Below are positions 12,464 to 25,157 of a DNA stretch of 64,000 nucleotides, piece by piece. A program made the translations under genes and the position numbers. The DNA is taken from positions 6,324,001-6,388,000 of the forward strand of contig JAHREC010000013.1 in assembly GCA_020081605.1 (NCBI GenBank), in the 5' to 3' direction. Within the stretch, counting starts at the first letter, position 1. Each line of letters begins with the position of its first letter. Under the pieces are notes generated by a model. That model saw only the letters and a list, made by a program, of their open reading frames with translations, ran no database searches and was not told the DNA's origin. The stretch comes from Albifimbria verrucaria. Taxonomy: Eukaryota; Ascomycota; Sordariomycetes; Hypocreales; Stachybotryaceae.

Positions 12464-15100
12464 TTTTGTATGGAGACAGAGTTTGGGAATGTGGAAATAG
12501 TAAATGGTGGTTAGAATGTAGGAAATGATAATCAAATGTTGCTGTATAATCGAGAAGATCAGGATATTGATCCGCTTTTATACTTTTCAAGTCACGATCA
12601 ATTCTTCAGGTCCATTGTCTATATTGCATTGTTCATTCTTCTCTTCCGGGTTATGAATACGCTCGATGGCAATGCCCTCAATATTCAGTGCAATACGCTG
12701 ACCCTTGGACGTATCCACAAATCCGACGCGACTATTGGCTTCAAGATAGTTCCATATGCAAGGGCTGCGGATGGCAGGCGCTTCATTATATCCCAATTTG
12801 GCAATTTTGATCAAACTCGAGTTTCTGGGTATAGCAAGCTGAAAACTTGACATAAGCTACAGATAAATGACTCCAGATAGCAAGTAATACCTAAAGAGAC
12901 TATATCAAAAACGAAAATAATGATAAGCTAAACAATAAATTCCACGATAATGAATCTTGCCCGAACAAGAGAACCGAATCCGTCATGTCTCTATGTACAC
13001 ATGTAATAATTTAGTGATCTCATCAAAACTGCCAATTTGAGCAGCGGACCACACGAAAACAAAGAACCTGTGACTAGCCTTCTTGCTAGAACCTCCTATC
13101 AACTATGGAGTATATTACAATCTTGTCATTGACAGAAACTCGAACCCAAAATACGCGAGCTGAGCATTCTAGCTTGCTAATGCACTCGCGTCAATACACA
13201 AACATTACTGCTTCATCAAAGTACTACTGTGGGTACATTCTAGATAGGATATTTGATTTGACGGAATGGACGGCACGCTTGCTCAAGCAAACAACCTCTT
13301 CCAAGTTCACTCAACTCATGCATCTCTAGTTCAGGGCGGCAGTTATTTTGCATCCACTAAGGTCATTCCAGGGATCAAAACTCTTTGTTATGGGCATGTC
13401 TATACATATATTGTTGATGGTAGTGATATCATTGATCGTGGTGATTTTGTGCACTCATAATGACGAATATGGGGCTGAGGACGTCTCCAAAGTCCCCAAC
13501 GCTATCTGCAGTGGCTTTACTACCCTATCTGCATCAGCGAAACCTCGGTCAACCAATGTCGTATTCACCATAAGCTGGGTCTTGGAGGATTCTCAGATCT
13601 CTGATGGTGTATGACATACTTAGGAAAAAGGTAATGGCGCTTAGGATTGTGACATCTGAAAAGCCAGATGAGCATGAGTATAATACACAGAAAGATATTA
13701 TCAAGGTTGTTCATGATTTCTCCCATCTCACGGTTGATAAAGAACGTTCGTCCTTCGTAGATCTCGCGACAATCAGAGTTCTGCCCTTACAATACCTTAA
13801 CCATCGACATTACTACTGATCTACAGTATCATTTATACAAATAAATAAAAAGTTAATAAAATAATGAAGTAGGCTCTTCCATCTTAGCGAAAGAATACAA
13901 CATCGTGAAGACAGGCTCCCATAAGGATTCAATACTGACTTATGAGTATTATTAGAACTGCTTGTTTCCATAAATGCAACCTCCTCTTACAAGGTCAATG
14001 CTTGCAACTTCGACCCCTTCCTGCAGGCCTTAGTACTTATTTCTATCAGCTTACCGACACAATTACGTCACAAATGGTGTCGTCAGACTGGAGGAGGATT
14101 GGGTAGATTTGTTGTTGCAGCCCATAGTTAGCCTACCCATCGGGTGGCATATAAACTAAGCACATAACATGATTATTGTGTGACCAAGAGCTCGGTAGGG
14201 CCAAGCATACCCCCAATATTACGTGCATCTGACGAAGTGCATGGCCATGAGGTTACACCACCTTGTCAACAGGCCTGTACCTTTTCAAAATTAGAATTAT
14301 CAAGTTCAGAAATGGTTTTTTTGTCGTCGGGGTGGAATTGTTTCTATTTTCTGCGACGTTAGATTGCACATGCGCATGATGAACAGACTTAATGCTTTAG
14401 CCACGCACAACGCGCAACAAATAGTTCGTATCACATAGCCTTACTCCATACTTTCAGGGCAGTTAAGAATGAAACTCTAGGTAAAACTTGTTTGCCCCAA
14501 TGGAGAGAAGTAGAAGCACTATCATCACAATTGATGTATCACGATTTCAAGAATGGTGTGGCTTACTAGTAGTCACCAGCACCATATCAGACCCATTCCA
14601 CCGCTCATAGCAACATTCGTAAGGGGAGGGTACACAAACAGGTTTTCTGTAGAGATTTGCCATTGCCGTCTTACGAAAGCCAAAGTCAGCTTAGTTTACG
14701 TGACACATGAGATTGGAGGTGGATATTGAAGGGAAGCTCAAACCATTGCGTACATATAAGCGTAGGATAGCCTTTCATTGCCCAATCACTATTCTAGGAA
14801 GGTATTATTGTAATACAGTTGGGATGTTAAGCTGGAATCCTGCCTTCGTCATTCTCACCACTCATTCTCTCCTTTTCCAGAAATACTACGGTTTTCATTC
14901 AAACCGCAAGATATTGGGGCTGCCAAATAACTTATATAAAACGAATGTGCAATCAAGGATGACTGCGCCCGAACCATTTCAGTTTATTTTATTCTGCAAG
15001 TACCATATAACGGTTAAAAGTTTATGAGTTTTCCTTTGCTTCAAATATCATTTAGCTAATCCACTAAGCTACCGCAGCACTCACTTCATCGATAGTAGTC
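12464..15100. other. long intergenic stretch, no gene supported
   Basis: AT-leaning sequence. Several overlapping short frames on the plus strand between 13105 and 13819 could be remnants of a decayed gene, but none shows a known motif or consistent splice chain. Nothing else is seen. Confidence 0.4.
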
Positions 15101-16608
15101 ATGACTGAAACTTTGAGCTCCGTATTTCCCACCATACAGGTGGACTCAAAGGGCAACCGAGATACTCTTCTTGCCTCATTAAGAGGAGCTCGGGTCATCT
15201 TACCAGACTTGCAGGCTATGATGAAGCATTACCCATCCGGAGTACATCCTGAGGCATCAAGGTTACACAATGATGTTCAAAAGAGCCTGGATGAGTGAGA
15301 CAATCCATGAGATTTTAGTATGAGTCGGAAGCTAACAATCAGAAATTAACTTTCTAGTTTATTCTCATCTCCTAAAAGCCAACAGCGTCTCCGTAAGATG
15401 AAAGCTTCTAATCATGCTTTGCTCGGGGCTTTTGGTGGCCAAATGCGTCATATGCTAGCCTGCGTATCTCAACTCTCTTCCTAACTTGGGTATGTCTCAT
15501 TTCTTCTCATTGAAATGGATAATTAATAAGATAAAAGTTGTTTTACTGGGACGATGGTGAGAAATACCGTATCCGCTCGATGACATTTGGTAGCTCATGA
15601 TTTGTTTAAAGAGATTGATTGCCAAGAATTCTCCTCCATGATGAAGGATATGGCGTCCTCCTATCGATACCGTCAAGAGACTCTCAGGTATATTGAAGCC
15701 TCGCTATACAATAACAATGACGCCGAACTGTGTCGGATCTCCGCCAATCCCCTTGTCACTGGCTTTGAACCTATCGGGAGGGCAATTTCCAGAGACACCA
15801 GCAAGCGTAATCAACTCCGAAAAGCTCAAAGTAATTATATTCATTTCAGACGATAATTCTAACTGAATACAACAGGTCAGCAAAAGACGTTCTTTCAAGG
15901 ATTACGCAAGTATGTAGAGATGACCATGGAAGAACAGTTGTCTCAAATGGAGGAGCTACGGCTCTCTCCTAGTGACTATCTTACCCGCCGCATGTACACG
16001 GGTGGGGTCCTACCTACTCTCGCCATTCATGAGTTAGTATCATCCTTAAACTAAACGGAAGCTTGATTGCTGACTCTGGGCACTTAGATATGCAATTGGT
16101 GTTCAATTACCTGACGAAATAATGCAAAACAACACAATGCGTATCATTTGCCATGAGACAAACATGAACATCTGCGTGTAGGCACCATATGGGCCATATC
16201 TTCCATTGAACATTTGAACTTACGCATTTCAGGACTAACGACATTCTATCGATCAAGAAGGAAGTGGTAGGTTTCGCCAAGAAGCACATTGTATTTCCTA
16301 TGAATACTAACAAATTATCTGTACTCCAGGAGCAAGAACAGGTTGATTCGCTGATTCCATTGCTTCTCCAAGAGACTGGGTCTGTTCAACAGGCTATAGA
16401 CCACGCGTGTGATATCTTGAAATCTTCTATCCAGCGGTTTGATCTAGCTGAGAAGCATATATTGGAACAGTATTCTACGAAACCAGGGTTACAGAATGAT
16501 TTGCGGAGTTTTATCGATAGTTGCAAGCATGCTTGTACTGCTAATCTGAACTGGAGGTGTGTCTTTCGGGTTTCAAATGCTAAGGTACCCAAAGCGCGAA
16601 GTTACTGA
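15101..16608 (+). CDS. class I terpene cyclase (sesquiterpene synthase-like)
   Basis: Eight exons: 15101-15294, 15358-15489, 15538-15556, 15612-15830, 15876-16032, 16088-16177, 16233-16266 and 16330-16608. The aspartate-rich motif is assembled across an intron as LFYWDDEIDC. The second metal-binding motif (NSE) is TNDILSIKKE, N-D-x2-S-x3-E, also formed across an intron. Both bind the Mg ions that hold the prenyl diphosphate. The T-run at 15430-15433 appears one base short; with it restored the frame gives 374 residues, normal for fungal terpene cyclases. The exact product is unknown. The last exon may have another splice near 16558, so the C-terminus is uncertain. The GMC oxidoreductase follows 680 bases downstream, which fits a small terpenoid pathway. 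Confidence 0.85.
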
Positions 16609-17290
16609 CGAGTAGTAGTCTCTTATCACCCCGTTATAAACTGGGGCAAAAGTCAATGGAAGGTGGAGTTTCGATCACACTTTAGGTCCAGCTTTTTAAG
16701 TGGCTCTTCTATGCATATCTTCGATAATATCCTTAGCGAGGCTCTTGGTAAACGATACACACCCTGGGTTGGTTGATTTATGCGACCATGGGTTCAAACA
16801 GGATTGAAGTTGAGATCTAGGCGGGTACAGTGTTGTGACTCAAATGCAAGCATTTGCCTCATTTTGTATGATACTTTCATACAGTTGGTCTAGGGATATT
16901 AGCAAAGTAAAACGTGATATGGTTTAGGCATGTGAGAGAGCCAAGTTCGCTGAAAGGTGAATCTGGCAAGATCCGAGGAGACTTGCGAGATCTCCTGGCG
17001 GTGTGATGTGTGGAGATATAATATGCACAAGACGCTAGGATTCTGTTCCAGTACTACTAGTCCTGCATGGATTCTGCCAATCTTGTAATGAGCAGAGGCG
17101 AGACCAATCTATAGCAAGTGATCCTACGTTGCGGGGTGAGATTTCGGCGAACACCAATTTCGGTATACATATAAGCACTAAGCCGAGCATTTCTTCGATC
17201 TATCGTACTATGTATATACATATAACTTATATGTCCCCGTACTTTATGCCACACACTGCATTGTTCGTATTTCATTACTCCCTAAACATC
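16609..17290. other. intergenic between terpene cyclase and GMC oxidoreductase
   Basis: No gene is seen. The distal half is the presumed promoter of the GMC gene, with short AT-rich tracts near 17210-17235. Confidence 0.5.
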
Positions 17291-19059
17291 ATGGATACTT
17301 CCAAAACATGGGATTATATTTCTGTGGGTGGCGGCCTGTCTGCATCAGTAGTCGCACATAGACTCATTCAGTCAAATCCCAAACTCCAGATTCTCGTGGT
17401 AGAGGCTGGTCCAAACGTCAATGACCGAACTGACATAGCCTGGCCCAATTCAGCGAATCTAATCGGCGGTGACTTTGACTGGACCTATGAAACTGTCAAG
17501 CAATCACGACTCGACGATCGTCATGTCAACATGCCAGCAGGTAAAGCACTAGGGGTGGTACTGTTATCAACAATGGTAGGTCACCGTGGCGCTCGACCGT
17601 GACTACGCTCGAATGATTACAAGACTCAAGCTAATAGTGCCTTCTTTGCCTCTTCTATAGGTGGATGGGTACGGGAGACAAATTTGACTACGATCTCTGG
17701 GGCCAGGCAGTAAATGATCATCGTTGGAGCTATGAAGGCCTCCTTCCGTTCATGAAGAAATCGGAAAGATTTTGGAATAATACGGTAATCCGGAGCATCA
17801 TGGTTTCAATGGACCTGTTTCCATTCAATCAGTGACATCCACAAACCGCGAGTTTCCTCTCCGTCACCACGTACTTCGTTCGTGGGGTGAGCTGAGTGTG
17901 AATCCTCTTAAGGGTCTGGATGCCAACGCAGGAAATCCTGTAGGCATTGGTGAACTTCAAGAGAACAAAATTGAGGGCGTCGTGAAATTTCCTCGGGTAT
18001 TTATCCTTTGGACGGCACAACTATTCTCACTGATACGTTAGTGGAAAAGATAATTATCGAAAATACCGAAGAAAAATTAACAGCAACAGGTATCAAGTTG
18101 GAAAATGGTACCGAAATTCGCGGACACAATGTGTTGCTTGCTGCCGGCGCGCTTCGTTCCCCTCAGATTCTTATGCTTTCTGGCATTGGTCCTGCTGATG
18201 AGCTGGCTAAGGTTAATGTGCCTATCCTGGTAGACCAGCCCGAAGTTGGGAAGAACCTAGCAGGTCATGGCCTATTCTTTCACGCATGGAGCGTTAAAGA
18301 CCCAAGTGCTGGGTGTGCCATCGGTTCAGACAATCCTCTCTTCGCCCAGAAGCAATATGGCTGGGGTAGCCCATCAGACTTTCTGGTAACGACTGATGTT
18401 CCCAAGGAGGGCCTGGCCGCTGCAATCGAGGATGATGAAGGCATCGCACCGGACCCTACAACACATAGCCTGCTCTCCAGGTCGCGTCCCTTTGCAGAGC
18501 ATATCTTTATGTACGCCGGTGGCCCTGACGGGTCATTAGTGACTTTGGCACTCGTAATTCTGTTACCCACAGCTCGAGGCACAATCAAGCTCGCATCGGC
18601 TCAGATTAGCGATCCACCCTAATCGACCCTAACTTCTTAGGTACTGCCGTGGATCGTTATGTAGCCCGCGAGGCAGTGAAGACTCAGCTGAAATTCGCGG
18701 CAAGCACTGAAGTTGGTCGAGAAATACTCAATGGAGAGGTCGGAGTACCTGGTGCCCAAGTATTCACCGCAGGTTCGACGGATGAGTACATTGATGCCCG
18801 CTTGCGCGCTGGCCTCGGGTAAGCCTGTACGATTTAACACCATCCAAATCTTGAAGCTAAGGGATATTAGGACGTGCTATCACCCAATGGGTTCTCTTGC
18901 CATGGGGAGTGTAGTTGATACCAATCTGAAGGTGAATGGCGTAGCAAACCTCCGCGTCATTGACGCTTCAGTTTTCCGGTGCCCATCACTGGTCATCTTC
19001 AGGCTGCGGTGTACGCGCTGGCAGAACAGGCGGCAGATATTATCATCAAATCCACTTAA
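17291..19059 (+). CDS. GMC-family FAD oxidoreductase
   Basis: Three exons: 17291-17575, 17661-18818 and 18871-19059. The N-terminus has the FAD-binding glycine motif VGGGLSASVVAHRL followed by VVEAGP. Further on are the signature-type AAGALRSPQILMLSGIGP and the C-terminal CYHPMGSLAMG and NLRVIDASVF blocks, which carry the active-site histidine of the family. Six places (17552-17555, 17673-17675, 17784-17785, about 17981, 18617-18619, 18976-18977) each need one extra base. With all six the total is 1638 bases, 545 residues, as expected. Six independent errors in one gene could instead mean decay, but all are of one kind. The enzyme oxidises an alcohol with FAD, possibly the terpene product of its neighbour. 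It could also be an aryl-alcohol or choline oxidase-like enzyme. Confidence 0.8.
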
Positions 19060-19280
19060 GGAAGCATAACATGGTTGGAGCATGAGGGAAAGCTAATTTA
19101 AATACATTGGTTTGCTGATCGGATGAATGGCAGTAGATTCGGTAGCATTAGATTAGGGAGTGTGAGTTCCTATACAATCAGTCTTCTGTTCTCAAGTAAG
19201 GCCATCTCCCAATTGCTGTGGGTGACTACACCTCTAGGCTTATGAGTAATTCTTTGTCGCCGCAACACTATGAGTACAAA

Positions 19281-19365
19281 GCCGCGATCGTCTAGTGGTT
19301 AGGACATCAGTTTGTGGTCAAGCTGTGTTACACTGAAAACGGCAGTTCGATTCCGCCTCGTGGCA
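19281..19365 (+). tRNA. tRNA-His (GTG), intron-containing
   Basis: The acceptor stem GCCGCGA pairs with TCGTGGC (one G-T wobble), followed by discriminator A. The D arm (GTCTAGTGGTTAGGAC) is normal. The anticodon stem TCAGT/ACTGA is perfect, with TTGTGG at the start of the loop giving anticodon GTG. An intron of about 13 bases follows the anticodon. The T arm GGCAG-TTCGATT-CCGCC has one A-C mismatch in an otherwise complete stem. The coordinates end at the discriminator base. It is either a functional gene with one weak pair or a recently altered copy. Confidence 0.8.
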
Positions 19366-19944
19366 GCTCATATTTTTGCCTTTTGGCATTTCTTTTGCGC
19401 CTGGGTCCACATTGGCTTCTTCGAGCTTCGATATCAACCGACAAACCTAAGCCACCACCATTTAGCCATGGTTGGAGAAGAGCCTGATTGATGGCACTAA
19501 CCAGGGTTAAAGTGGTTGGTGCCCACTGCAACTAACACCAATAGCCGCCGGATTGCTCATCGTCACTCCACTCTGACCCTAACGTGATAATTCACCGCTT
19601 GGCATACATACTCCTACCATGCATGCATGGCTGGTTCTTGATAAAATTCACACTTGTAAAGGCAGCAAGAAGCGGATAATTGGATAATTTGTTTGGCTTT
19701 TAAACATCTACCCTGGTTTTTTATGCCTTGTGTTACGAAATGTTTCCAAAGGATGCGTGCGTTCTGCTTTGTTGTCAGCCCGTCTCCATAACTAGCAGGG
19801 TTAGAATGTTTACTTGGAGCTCTGCATCACAAGTATTCATGTCAGCATTAATTGCTTTCACTAAATTTCCACTCTTGCTGGCATCGAGTGGTTTCTTTCC
19901 TTTCAAGTAAACACCAAGTGGACAGCCAACGTCCTGGAGCCACA
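19366..19944. other. intergenic, no gene supported
   Basis: 3' flank of the tRNA and promoter of the F-box-like gene. No other structure is seen. Confidence 0.5.
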
Positions 19945-21503
19945 ATGGGATTCAAAACGAGCTGTGTGCCTGACGAGGTGTGGGCAGAGATCTTTGCGTA
20001 TTTCAAAGGCGCATTGCCTACTCGAAAATGGCAATTATTTGGGTCAGCTTTGGAGCCGCATCTTCGCTGCACTACGCTATCTATTCTTGCCTCTTTATGT
20101 CTCGTATGCAAACACTTCAATCGGATGGCGCAGCAGATTCTCTATGATACTCCTCTTTTATTTGAGCAACATCATGATCTGCGAAACGATGCGAGGTTTG
20201 TTCACACGCTGTTGAAGAATTCTAGCCTAGGGAACATGACCCGCAACTTATTCATTTATCATGATGACCATGACGCCGATACTCTTGAGTCCATCCTTGA
20301 CGATGTCAAATTTCGTGAAGCTGCAAAAGATGCCCTTCAATTACCGCCAAGATTTAAATCCTACTTGGAGGCCGTGTCATTCGAGCGGCAGCATTTTTGC
20401 TTCGCTAGTTATGCCCTCGCTTTGACGCAGAATGTACGCGTCGTTCATATTGATGGCTGTTCCGTCTTGCCTCTTGTATCATGGATGCTCAGTGGCAGCA
20501 TGGATTTGGAAAAAGAGTCTTTCTTGGCAACTCCGTCTGCCAAAACGCATCATAATGACTGCTATGGTCCTGGTCGTAGTGACCAAGAGGTAGAGAGCAT
20601 CAGTACCAGAAGGCACGGCAATTTCGGACTGCCAGTTCTAGAAGAGGTTAGTATAAGGTGTGCTGGCAAAGACGATGGATCAGCCTCTGTTGAAGCAATT
20701 GAGGCGATTTTCCTTCATCCAACGCTTAAAACTCTGCGTCTGCTTGGAATCGACTGGAGGGGTGCACATGTTCAATCATTGAAAGGGAATTCTTATCCAT
20801 CCAACCTGAAAACTCTCGAGCTAAACGAGTGCTTTATCGATGCTGCCGGCTTGGAAAATATTTTGACGAGATTCCCAGTGCTCGATACACTCATAATTGA
20901 GCTTGGGGAAGATATAGGACCTGCCCTGGTGACTGGGAAGTTGATCTGCATCATTTTGGGCAAGTATTGAGGAAGTATGGCCAGAGACTATCTACATTGA
21001 GTCTTCACTGCGAAGGCTATGAGAGCGAATTGATGGATCTTTACAGTTCTACCGGCTCATTACAGAGCTTGCGAGCTCTCCGTCATCTTGCCATTACCAA
21101 ACAACGCCTATTAGGTGCAGGAGGAAGTGATGGCACATCCAAAATACTTAAACTTGAAGAGGCTTTACCGCCGTTTTTAGAGACACTATCCTTCATTGAC
21201 GGACCTGGGTGGCGTGGAGAACAACGAAATGAGTCGATACGAAAGTCCAGGAATAAGCAAATATATCAATTGATAACTTCGGGGCTGTTTGAAAATCTCC
21301 GTCAGATCAAGGACGAGCGGCCTATTCAGGATTCAAAGCCCTTTGACATGGAGATACCGGGCTGGCATTCAAGCCTTACACAAGAACGTCGCCGGGAAAG
21401 TCTTTCGCACGAGTACTTGCTTAGCAATGGCTCCATATTTGAGGATGGTGCTCCAAGCGGCCAGGAGTGCAATATCATAATATTATCTAGAAAAGCAATC
21501 TAG
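19945..21503 (+). CDS. F-box-like protein with leucine-rich C-terminal part
   Basis: One exon. The N-terminus resembles an F-box: VPDEVWAEIFAYF, then CLVCKHFNRMAQQILYDTPL around residues 10-75. The rest is a leucine-rich repeat-like region (LKTLRLLGIDWRG, LKTLELNECF, LRALRHLAI). In this fold the F-box docks on SKP1 in an SCF ubiquitin ligase and the repeats bind the target. The C-run at 20920-20921 appears one base short; with it the gene is 519 residues and the two open parts join as DLHHFGQVLRKYG. The start at 19945 (MGFKTSC) is used because the motif follows within ten residues. The target is unknown. Confidence 0.7.
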
Positions 21504-21555
21504 TTGTGTTACCAATCTCTACGTCCATTTTGTAGCATATGCATTCTGATTGTTA

Positions 21556-23332
21556 TTACTGCACATGTTCCTTCTCCTCAGACCTAGGAATACGAACCAT
21601 AGTAGCTGTAATAAATGCACCACAGAGGGCTGACCCAAAACCGAACCACCAGATAGCCCTGAGTCCCTCCAGTCCAATTTCTCCAGAGGGCAATTCATTG
21701 ACTTTGACACCAATTGAATCCGATACGGATGTCATAATGGCTGATGTCAGATTCTGCACTGTTACCAATAAACTACCCGCAGCACCCTGATAAGACCTGG
21801 GCACGCTAGACGTAATGAATATGGCAGCAGCAGCAAAACTAAGGTCAGGACCAAAGGTAGCCAGGGCAACACCAGGCATCGAGAATGCCCAATACGAGGT
21901 GCTGGGCGTTTGGTGCAGAAAGAAAACAGGTCCAAGAGTGAAGCAAATCATGCTAGCGGTGAGAATCCAGTGGCCAGGAAACTTGTGGAGTGTTTTGGAG
22001 ACGATCCAAGCTGCCAGTACACCGACAATCCCATTGGGAAGAAGGTATAAAGCTGTAGTCAAAGGTGAGGCGCTTTGATATCGCTGCCAGAATTGGATGG
22101 CGTAAAATTGCCATGCCCCAGCTATGACTTTTAGCTTACATGGAATTCAACAAGCAGTGGAAGTGAACTTACAATACCCGCCATAACCAAGAAAGTAAGC
22201 GACAAGCAAAGGAACGAATCCAGGAGTTCGCCACAAGCCGTTCGGGATAAGCGGCCGCGGGCTGTTTCGCTCCACAAAGTAGAAAGCGACGAACATCAAG
22301 AAACCAACAATTATTAAAGAGTATGTGTACGGGTTCCAGTGAGCAGACGATCCCTGTGTCAGCCCAAATAAAACCAAGCCGCAGCCCGTCGAAGCCAGCA
22401 ATGCTCCCAGATAGTCAAACTGGCGCAAGGAGGGTGCGTCGACATCAGCGCTATCCTTGGCGGGCGATAAGGGAGGGATAACCATAAACGCAGCAACTGA
22501 GATCCCAGTAAGTAGGATCGCTGTGCTATCGAATATCCATGGGAGGTGGCTCTTGAGTGCGCCGCCCTGCACACAGCCGATCCAAAATCCAAAGGAGCAG
22601 CAGCTGCCATGAGCGAGAAGACTCGATTCTTTCGTTGTCCAGGTGAATAGATGCGACCAAGGATGCTCATAGATGCGGAAACAACAACACCGACCGCAAG
22701 ACCCTGCATGGCGCGGGTGATGAAGAACAAAACTTTGAGCTCCGGCTTGATAACAAAGGCAGCAGCCAAATTCCAGACAGCGACCCAGGCAAATGCGCCC
22801 ACCATCATCGGTTTTGGCGGAGCAAGGTCAGCCAGCGCACCGGCAATAATGACAGAAAGCCCACTAGACAACATGGAAGACCCAATAAGCCATGGCAGCT
22901 GGGACGGGACAATGTCGAGCGCTGCACGGAACACGCCTTGGTTCACTACCATGTGGCCTCCGGTCATGGCGAAGATGAGCTGTCCTGCCGCACAGACAAG
23001 AACAAATACAATCTCGGCCACGATGCTATTAAACTCAGGGGTCTACCTTGGTAGATGGGAGCGGTAGGGCTACCAACTTCTTCAAATAGTCCAGCTGCTT
23101 GCGTGGCTGTCGTCTCGGCCTGGCGGCTCCTCATACTGGTAAGCTCAATCATAGCACCAGCTGCAGGTATTTGTGACTGGCCGAACTGAATTCCTTCATG
23201 TGGCTCTGTCGATGTTCTCGGGCTGAGCAGCTCGAGCGGGTTCTTGGTGTGAAGCAATGGAGCAGGCGTTGCGACTTCGACTCGAAAGCCATCCGGAGTG
23301 GCTAAGCCAGTTTCATGAATACTGAGTGGCAT
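21556..23332 (-). CDS. MFS exporter, DHA2/Atr1-like
   Basis: Two exons, 23332-22173 and 22121-21556, with a 51-base intron. A soluble N-terminal tail of about 95 residues is followed by hydrophobic segments typical of a 12-14 helix major facilitator. Landmarks are GVFRAALDIVPSQLPWLIGS, AGALADLAPPKPMMVGAFAW (the loop 2-3 region) and a C-terminal end PRSEEKEHVQ. Two runs (23038-23041 and 22591-22593 on the plus strand) each appear one base short; restored length is 575 residues. The family exports drugs and secondary metabolites across the plasma membrane by proton antiport. Its position near the terpene cyclase and GMC gene suggests export of that product, which is inference. Confidence 0.85.
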
Positions 23333-24106
23333 CTTCTCGTGAGACTCGGGCGTAAGTGAAAATGGACGACATACGGCAAATGAACGACACTTTTGCTATG
23401 CTCGCAAGTTTTGAGCTTGATGTTTTCAAGTGTATGACATACTGTGGATGGCGGAGTTGCTGAAAAGGGAAAGTCGGCCAGCAATCCCAGTATTCTTTGA
23501 GGGTGTGAAATGCCCCAGTGATTCGCCTTGCGTAAGCTCCCACATGTTTTTATAGAGTCTGGAGGTTTTCTAATTAAATAGATACAGGTTTTGGCGACTT
23601 TCACGCCGTGTTTGGGAGGAAAGATCGCTCTATATCTTCACGTTCTGGCTCCGCACCTCATTGTGGGCAAGTTTGCTATACCTGACATTGAGCAACCGAA
23701 TATAGTGCTTTCATTTTCTAGACACAAGTAGTGTTCGGCATCATTAATATTAAAATGGCTATTATTCAATTGCCGCTTCCCATTTAAAGGCAAAATACGC
23801 TCTCCAGACTTTCCCTCAATGAACACAGCCCCGTTGCACTAGGGTAGCATTTCGAGGCTTGTCCCATCAGTTTCTCGTTCTTACTTCATGTCAACTCATC
23901 CAAACCGTAATGTAAATCACATATAACCAATCAACTGCACGGCTTTCATCAAAGGACTGTTCCGCCTCTGTCTTGTGGACTGCACGCGACGTTGTATAGC
24001 CATAGCCGCATAAAGCCTTCACTCCTGAGATTTCCATGTCTTTATTGCTTTTTCTTTCTTCTTTCTACCTACTTAGAGACTCGGCTTGTTAGTATGTTCG
24101 ACTTCA
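23333..24106. other. intergenic, no gene supported
   Basis: Upstream region of the MFS gene and of the HET remnant. The C-rich and AT-rich tracts carry no recognisable gene. Confidence 0.5.
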
Positions 24107-24790
24107 ATGCGACTTCTTGAAGTTAAGCGCCGGAAATGCTCGATGTGGCTGGAGACAATACCCCAGAGCATGTCATCTTGTCACATACGTTGAGTAAGGA
24201 GGTGTCATTGCAAGAGATCCAGCACGTCAGCCATAGATGGTCCAGACCAGTCTCGCAGACCGTTTCTGTCATCAAGGCTAGGCCAGGCTGCACTAAAATC
24301 AAGCGTGCGGCGGTCCTGGCTGCTGATCACGGCTATGGCTTCATTCGGGTTGATACCTGTTGCATTGTAAAGGCGAGTTTTGCCAAGCTATCTGAGGATA
24401 TAAATGCCATGTTCCAACGGTATAACAGAGTTTCTGTATACTAGGCATACCTTGCAGATGTCCATGACGATTGTCGTGGTGTTAAAGGCGTAGTATCTCA
24501 CTTTCTTTGCTGTCAAAGTCAATGATTCACCCAAGGTTGGACGTTACAGGAACCGATCGCCCCCGACAAAGTTATTTCCTACAGGGCATACTGGTGCTTC
24601 TTAGATAGCGAAGCCACAGAGTATGTGCGTGAGTTCTTTGCTACCATAACTAGGATTGATGTGCGCGTCTTTGAAGGATATAGTATGGCGAAGGAATATC
24701 TTTATTGATGTTATGAAAGGAGCCTGCTCAATACTTCATGGCCTCAAGGCAGTCCAATTCGCCCAGAAGATTTAATCCACATGGTAAGTA
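24107..24790 (+). pseudogene. HET-domain gene remnant (HET-E type)
   Basis: The fragment starts MRLLEVK, the usual start of this subclass, then shifts frame and continues VILSHT, a KIKRAAVLAADHGY block and RVDTCCIVKASFAKLSEDIN, the HET core (consensus VDTCCIDK). After a stop near 24443 the family continues with AYLADVHDD and GWTLQEPIAP. A few more stops follow and the resemblance ends near 24790. HET-E type proteins normally carry NACHT and WD40 domains after the HET domain, but none is found here. The damage includes both stops and frame changes, so this is a true relic. The 370 bases after it hold nothing recognisable. Confidence 0.8.
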
Positions 24791-25157
24791 ACTCTAGAGC
24801 ACATGTGCCCCATTGGTGATACTTGCTGAAATACTTGGATTGACCCTGATCTAGTGATTAAGTTCAAGACAGCTCCAACCTGTGTGGAACCCACCAATGA
24901 GCAATGTCAAATTATTTTGACGTCGTCAACGAGGAATGCCAAGCTCGCCAAGGTAGCTTATCGAGACTTTAACTACACTGCCACTCTTGGCGTGACGACA
25001 CCTCTCTTGCATTTGACATATTCAAGGGTGCTGTGATGCAGTAGAATGACGTCGATGACAAAATCGCCCCATGAGCGTTGTATATATGTAGTGAACCAAA
25101 CCCGAGTCGAGACTACAGCCCCTAAACTCATCGATTCAATTCATTATCACAATCAAA

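Noticed and set aside
13105..13819. Chain of plus-strand frames in three phases
   Set aside because: Locally gene-like but no recognisable family and no splice chain with consistent phase.
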